The translations under genes were made by a program, and so were the position numbers. From an uncultured bacterium (lineage in GTDB: Bacteria > Bdellovibrionota_C > UBA2361 > JANWWW01), in contig CALHSA010000022.1 of assembly GCA_938038205.1 (NCBI GenBank), positions 1 to 8,287 on the forward strand: a stretch of 8,287 nt of DNA, written 5' to 3'. The notes beneath the pieces are model-generated. The model was given only the letters and a program-made list of their open reading frames with translations, was not told where the DNA came from and did not search any database. This document shows positions 6,028-8,287 of the stretch, piece after piece. The number at the start of each line of letters is the position of its first letter. Within the stretch, counting starts at the first letter, position 1.

Positions 6028-7995
6028 TTAAATTTGCGATATCTCAGAATCGTCTAGCCTTTTTATTTTCTCTTTATTTTGACGAGGCGCGAAAAAATCA
6101 TCATCTTCTTGATCCTCTTTAACAGTTATAATCTTAGTTAGAGGTGCAGGTTTCTCACTTTTTTGAGGATTAGTAAAGGGGTTTGCTAGAGGTGAGTTTG
6201 TAACTTGGGTGCTGCTCTTTTTCTCAAAAAGGTTCATTATTTCATTAATCTTAGAAACGACATCTTGTACGGTTGATTTTAGATCAGCTGCCGACGCTGC
6301 TAATTGTTCACTCGCTGCTGAATTAGCTTGAGTACTTTTATCGAGCTCAGAGACGGATTGTGTTATTTGATTTATTCCTATACTTTGCTCTTTGTTTGCC
6401 GCAGAAATTTCATTTATTAAGATATTTGTTTTTTCGAGATTTTGAATTGTTTGTTTAAAAACCTCATTTAATTTACTGGCAACTTTAACACCAAGCTCAG
6501 TTAAATCGCGTGACTGAGCTAGTCTTTTGGCAGTTTCGCTAGCTGCCTGAGCTGATCTTTGACTTAGATTTCTAACCTCATCTGCAACAACAGCAAAACC
6601 TTTCCCAGCATCTCCTGCTCTAGCGGCCTCTACAGCAGCATTTAACGCTAAAAGGTTAGTTTGAAACGCAATGTCATCGATAATTTTTATAATTTGGCTT
6701 GTTTCATCAGCAGCAGCTCTAATATCTTTTATAACCTGCATCATCTCTGACATATTTTTCTCTCCTTGCTCTGCCAGCGATAAAACATGCTTAGATAAAT
6801 TTGCACATTGGTTAGCATTTTCAGCTGCTGAATTGGACATTGATGCTATCTCTTCAATTGATGCTGCAGTAACCTGTAGGTTTGAGGCGCTTCTGGATGA
6901 TCCTTCAGCCAAGGTTTGAGATGCATGAGCTATTTGGCTAGTCGCTTCATCCACTGTGGAAACTGATTCACTAATCTTGCGTATTGACTGGCAAATTTTA
7001 TTAGACAACTTGGACGTAACAAACAAAACCAAAAGAATTGATATTACTCCAATACAGGAAACAATTAAGATAGAATTAAATTTAGCTCTATTAATTGGAT
7101 CTAAAAAGAAACTTTCCTCTACTCTAAAAGCAAATCCCCATTTAGTTTTTTCGTCCCCTAGTGAAAATGGAAAATAAAAATTGTAAGTTTGAAGTTTGCT
7201 TCTTATGTGAGTACTCTTGTCTATCCCACTGTTTCCCTTTGATACCTCTTGCACCCACGGCACCTGATATAAATTAGGTAACTCAGGATGTTTTGATAAA
7301 TCGTAATAACCGTCTTTTTCTGAGAGATTTAAAGCTTCAGCCAAGGGAGAATACTCAAAAATTACATCCCCTTTAGAGTTAACAACCACTAGCTCCATCA
7401 AATTAAAATGTAAATCTGAACTTTTTTTGCCTCCAAATTTTTTGAGTTCACTGTTTATTAATCTATGAGGAATTAAAACCACAAATTCACCAAACGGGTT
7501 ATATTTTAGAAAACCTAACAACCTCTCCTGTTGAGCTGAATTTTTAACAAAGGTTGGGAAAAATGGATCCGTAAGAGCAAATTTTTCTGTATTTAACGCC
7601 ACTGAATATCCTGTTAACTGCCCCAGATTTCTAAGAACCCCAGTTTGAGTAATTAAAACTTCAAGTTCGTTTTTCTTATTTTTAAATCCAACTCCGTAAA
7701 AGCCAAGCTCTTTAAGAAACCCCTGTAGTTTTTGATAATTTGTTAGCAAGGACTCAGTAATATTTTCATTTTTCTCATCAAACATCATAATTAATTCCTC
7801 TGCTTTGTTATACTGATTCTTTAAAATCAGCCCAAACTCGGAGGACAAGTTTCTACTAAATCCGGCAAACAATGATTCTGTTGTTGATTGATAATCTTTA
7901 CTTAGTAAATAAACAGAATAAATAGCCCCAAGGCCTAATGAAATTGTTAGTCCAAAAACAAGTAGTACTAACTGACTTCTGAAAGTTAAACTCAT
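6028..7995 (-). CDS. Methyl-accepting chemotaxis protein (transmembrane chemoreceptor) without a recognisable HAMP domain
   Basis: The receptor senses ligands in the periplasm and controls CheA at the flagellar signalling array. Layout of the 655 residues: TM1 at about 8-31; a periplasmic domain at 32-306 (about 275 residues, a size typical of double Cache sensors, ligand unknown); TM2 at about 307-327; a cytoplasmic coiled coil at about 340-590; a polar acidic tail at 591-655. The CheA/CheW-binding tip is nearly invariant: [20 protein letters not shown] at 440-459, then [14 protein letters not shown]. Likely methylation pairs are Glu381/Glu382 and Glu563/Gln564, the second in a good consensus. 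Aligned from memory to E. coli Tsr, both arms match without gaps, as for class 36H. Only about 12 residues separate TM2 from the bundle, too few for HAMP. No CheR-docking NWETF pentapeptide is present at the end. ATG 7995 has no Shine-Dalgarno sequence; cheY lies 54 bp upstream. Confidence 0.95.
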   Translation of the reverse strand: MSLTFRSQLVLLVFGLTISLGLGAIYSVYLLSKDYQSTTESLFAGFSRNLSSEFGLILKNQYNKAEELIMMFDEKNENITESLLTNYQKLQGFLKELGFYGVGFKNKKNELEVLITQTGVLRNLGQLTGYSVALNTEKFALTDPFFPTFVKNSAQQERLLGFLKYNPFGEFVVLIPHRLINSELKKFGGKKSSDLHFNLMELVVVNSKGDVIFEYSPLAEALNLSEKDGYYDLSKHPELPNLYQVPWVQEVSKGNSGIDKSTHIRSKLQTYNFYFPFSLGDEKTKWGFAFRVEESFFLDPINRAKFNSILIVSCIGVISILLVLFVTSKLSNKICQSIRKISESVSTVDEATSQIAHASQTLAEGSSRSASNLQVTAASIEEIASMSNSAAENANQCANLSKHVLSLAEQGEKNMSEMMQVIKDIRAAADETSQIIKIIDDIAFQTNLLALNAAVEAARAGDAGKGFAVVADEVRNLSQRSAQAASETAKRLAQSRDLTELGVKVASKLNEVFKQTIQNLEKTNILINEISAANKEQSIGINQITQSVSELDKSTQANSAASEQLAASAADLKSTVQDVVSKINEIMNLFEKKSSTQVTNSPLANPFTNPQKSEKPAPLTKIITVKEDQEDDDFFAPRQNKEKIKRLDDSEISQI

Positions 7996-8049
7996 AACAC
8001 AAGTTTTGATTAAAAATTTGTTTTTTTGGTTACAGTTTTTAAACCCATA

Positions 8050-8286
8050 TCACTTTAGTACTTGTTGAATTTTTTGCTCTAAGATTTCAGTGGTGAAGGG
8101 TTTGACAACATAATTACTTACGCCATTTTTAATGGCTTCAATAACACACTCTTTTTGGCCCTCAGCAGTTACCATGATAAAAGGAATCTTTGATAGTCTT
8201 TCATCGCTTTTCACCTTTTTGAGTAAATCGATCCCTGACATTCTCGGCATATTCCAATCTGATACTATTAAACAAACATCCTCCTG
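8050..8286 (-). CDS. cheY: Chemotaxis response regulator CheY, 5'-truncated by window edge
   Basis: CheY is phosphorylated by CheA and then binds the flagellar switch. The visible 78 residues cover about the last two thirds of a single receiver domain; the first beta strand with the acidic pair, around 45-50 residues, lies past the right edge. The phospho-acceptor Asp is in VSDWNMPRMSG, including the Trp that follows Asp57 in E. coli CheY. The conserved Thr is in FIMVTAEG (Thr87 equivalent) and the conserved Lys in YVVKPF (Lys109 equivalent). The chain ends right after the last helix, so it is a stand-alone receiver with no output domain. The stop is TGA at 8052-8050. It lies 54 bp upstream of the receptor on the same strand, and I see no terminator and no strong promoter in the gap, so the two are probably one transcript. 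An ATG at 8250 is an internal Met, not the start. Confidence 0.9.
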   Translation of the reverse strand, partial: QEDVCLIVSDWNMPRMSGIDLLKKVKSDERLSKIPFIMVTAEGQKECVIEAIKNGVSNYVVKPFTTEILEQKIQQVLK

Positions 8287-8287
8287 T

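Noticed and set aside
6671-7177. Two plus-strand frames opposite the chemoreceptor
   Set aside because: Both are mirror frames of the well-conserved receptor coding sequence with no independent support.
7996-8049. Promoter for the chemoreceptor in the gap after cheY
   Set aside because: TTTAAT could serve as a -10 box but no acceptable -35 sits at the right distance; cotranscription with cheY is simpler.
7996-8052. cheY and the receptor are in the same reading frame, separated by one TGA and 18 sense codons, suggesting a read-through fusion
   Set aside because: Sharing a frame has a one in three chance, the linker has no conserved feature, and stand-alone CheY ending after its last helix is the normal form.
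8278-8287. AGGAGG followed by ATG on the minus strand at the right edge
   Set aside because: It looks like a perfect ribosome site, but the ATG frame stops after three codons and the bases encode Gln-Glu-Asp-Val inside CheY.

Overview
This is an 8.3 kb stretch of ordinary-looking bacterial chromosome. It is low in GC (roughly mid-30s percent by eye) and almost fully packed with genes. Gene content (CDP-diglyceride synthase, a site-2 intramembrane protease, FtsK, a transmembrane chemoreceptor and CheY) indicates a free-living, motile bacterium, probably Gram-negative. The flavour of the receptor and the AT-rich, Shine-Dalgarno-poor starts would fit something like a Bdellovibrionota or deltaproteobacterial lineage. 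That placement is an inference and weak. I see no IS element, integrase, tRNA, rRNA, CRISPR array or phage gene.

Layout. Bases 3-635 (+) hold the C-terminal two thirds of cdsA, and rseP follows two bases later (638-1699, +). rseP converges on ftsK (3849-1696, -), and the two genes share the palindrome TTAA as their stop codons. A 61 bp divergent region separates ftsK from a small gene for a strongly acidic protein of unknown function (3911-4255, +). Next comes a sodium-coupled NSS/SLC6-type transporter (4325-5857, +), followed by an overlapping 43-codon gene for a single-span membrane peptide (5854-5985, +). This peptide gene is easily missed and resembles the small subunits known for some bacterial NSS importers. 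A hairpin at 5985-6008 separates this pair from a converging chemoreceptor gene (7995-6028, -). The receptor lies downstream of cheY (8286-8050, -), which runs off the right edge.

How the genes fit together. cdsA and rseP are an envelope pair: phospholipid precursor synthesis and regulated membrane proteolysis. ftsK is the division-septum DNA translocase. The transporter and its peptide look like one translationally coupled amino-acid uptake unit; key sodium-site residues and the LeuT Glu290 equivalent are visible, so it is predicted to be sodium-dependent and chloride-independent. cheY and the receptor form a same-strand chemotaxis pair. The receptor seems to lack a HAMP domain between TM2 and the signalling bundle.

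Most of the window is well-known housekeeping machinery. The items that merit a second look are the small transporter-linked peptide, the HAMP-less receptor, the unassigned acidic protein beside ftsK, and the general absence of Shine-Dalgarno sequences. I found no clear evidence of an undescribed multi-gene system.
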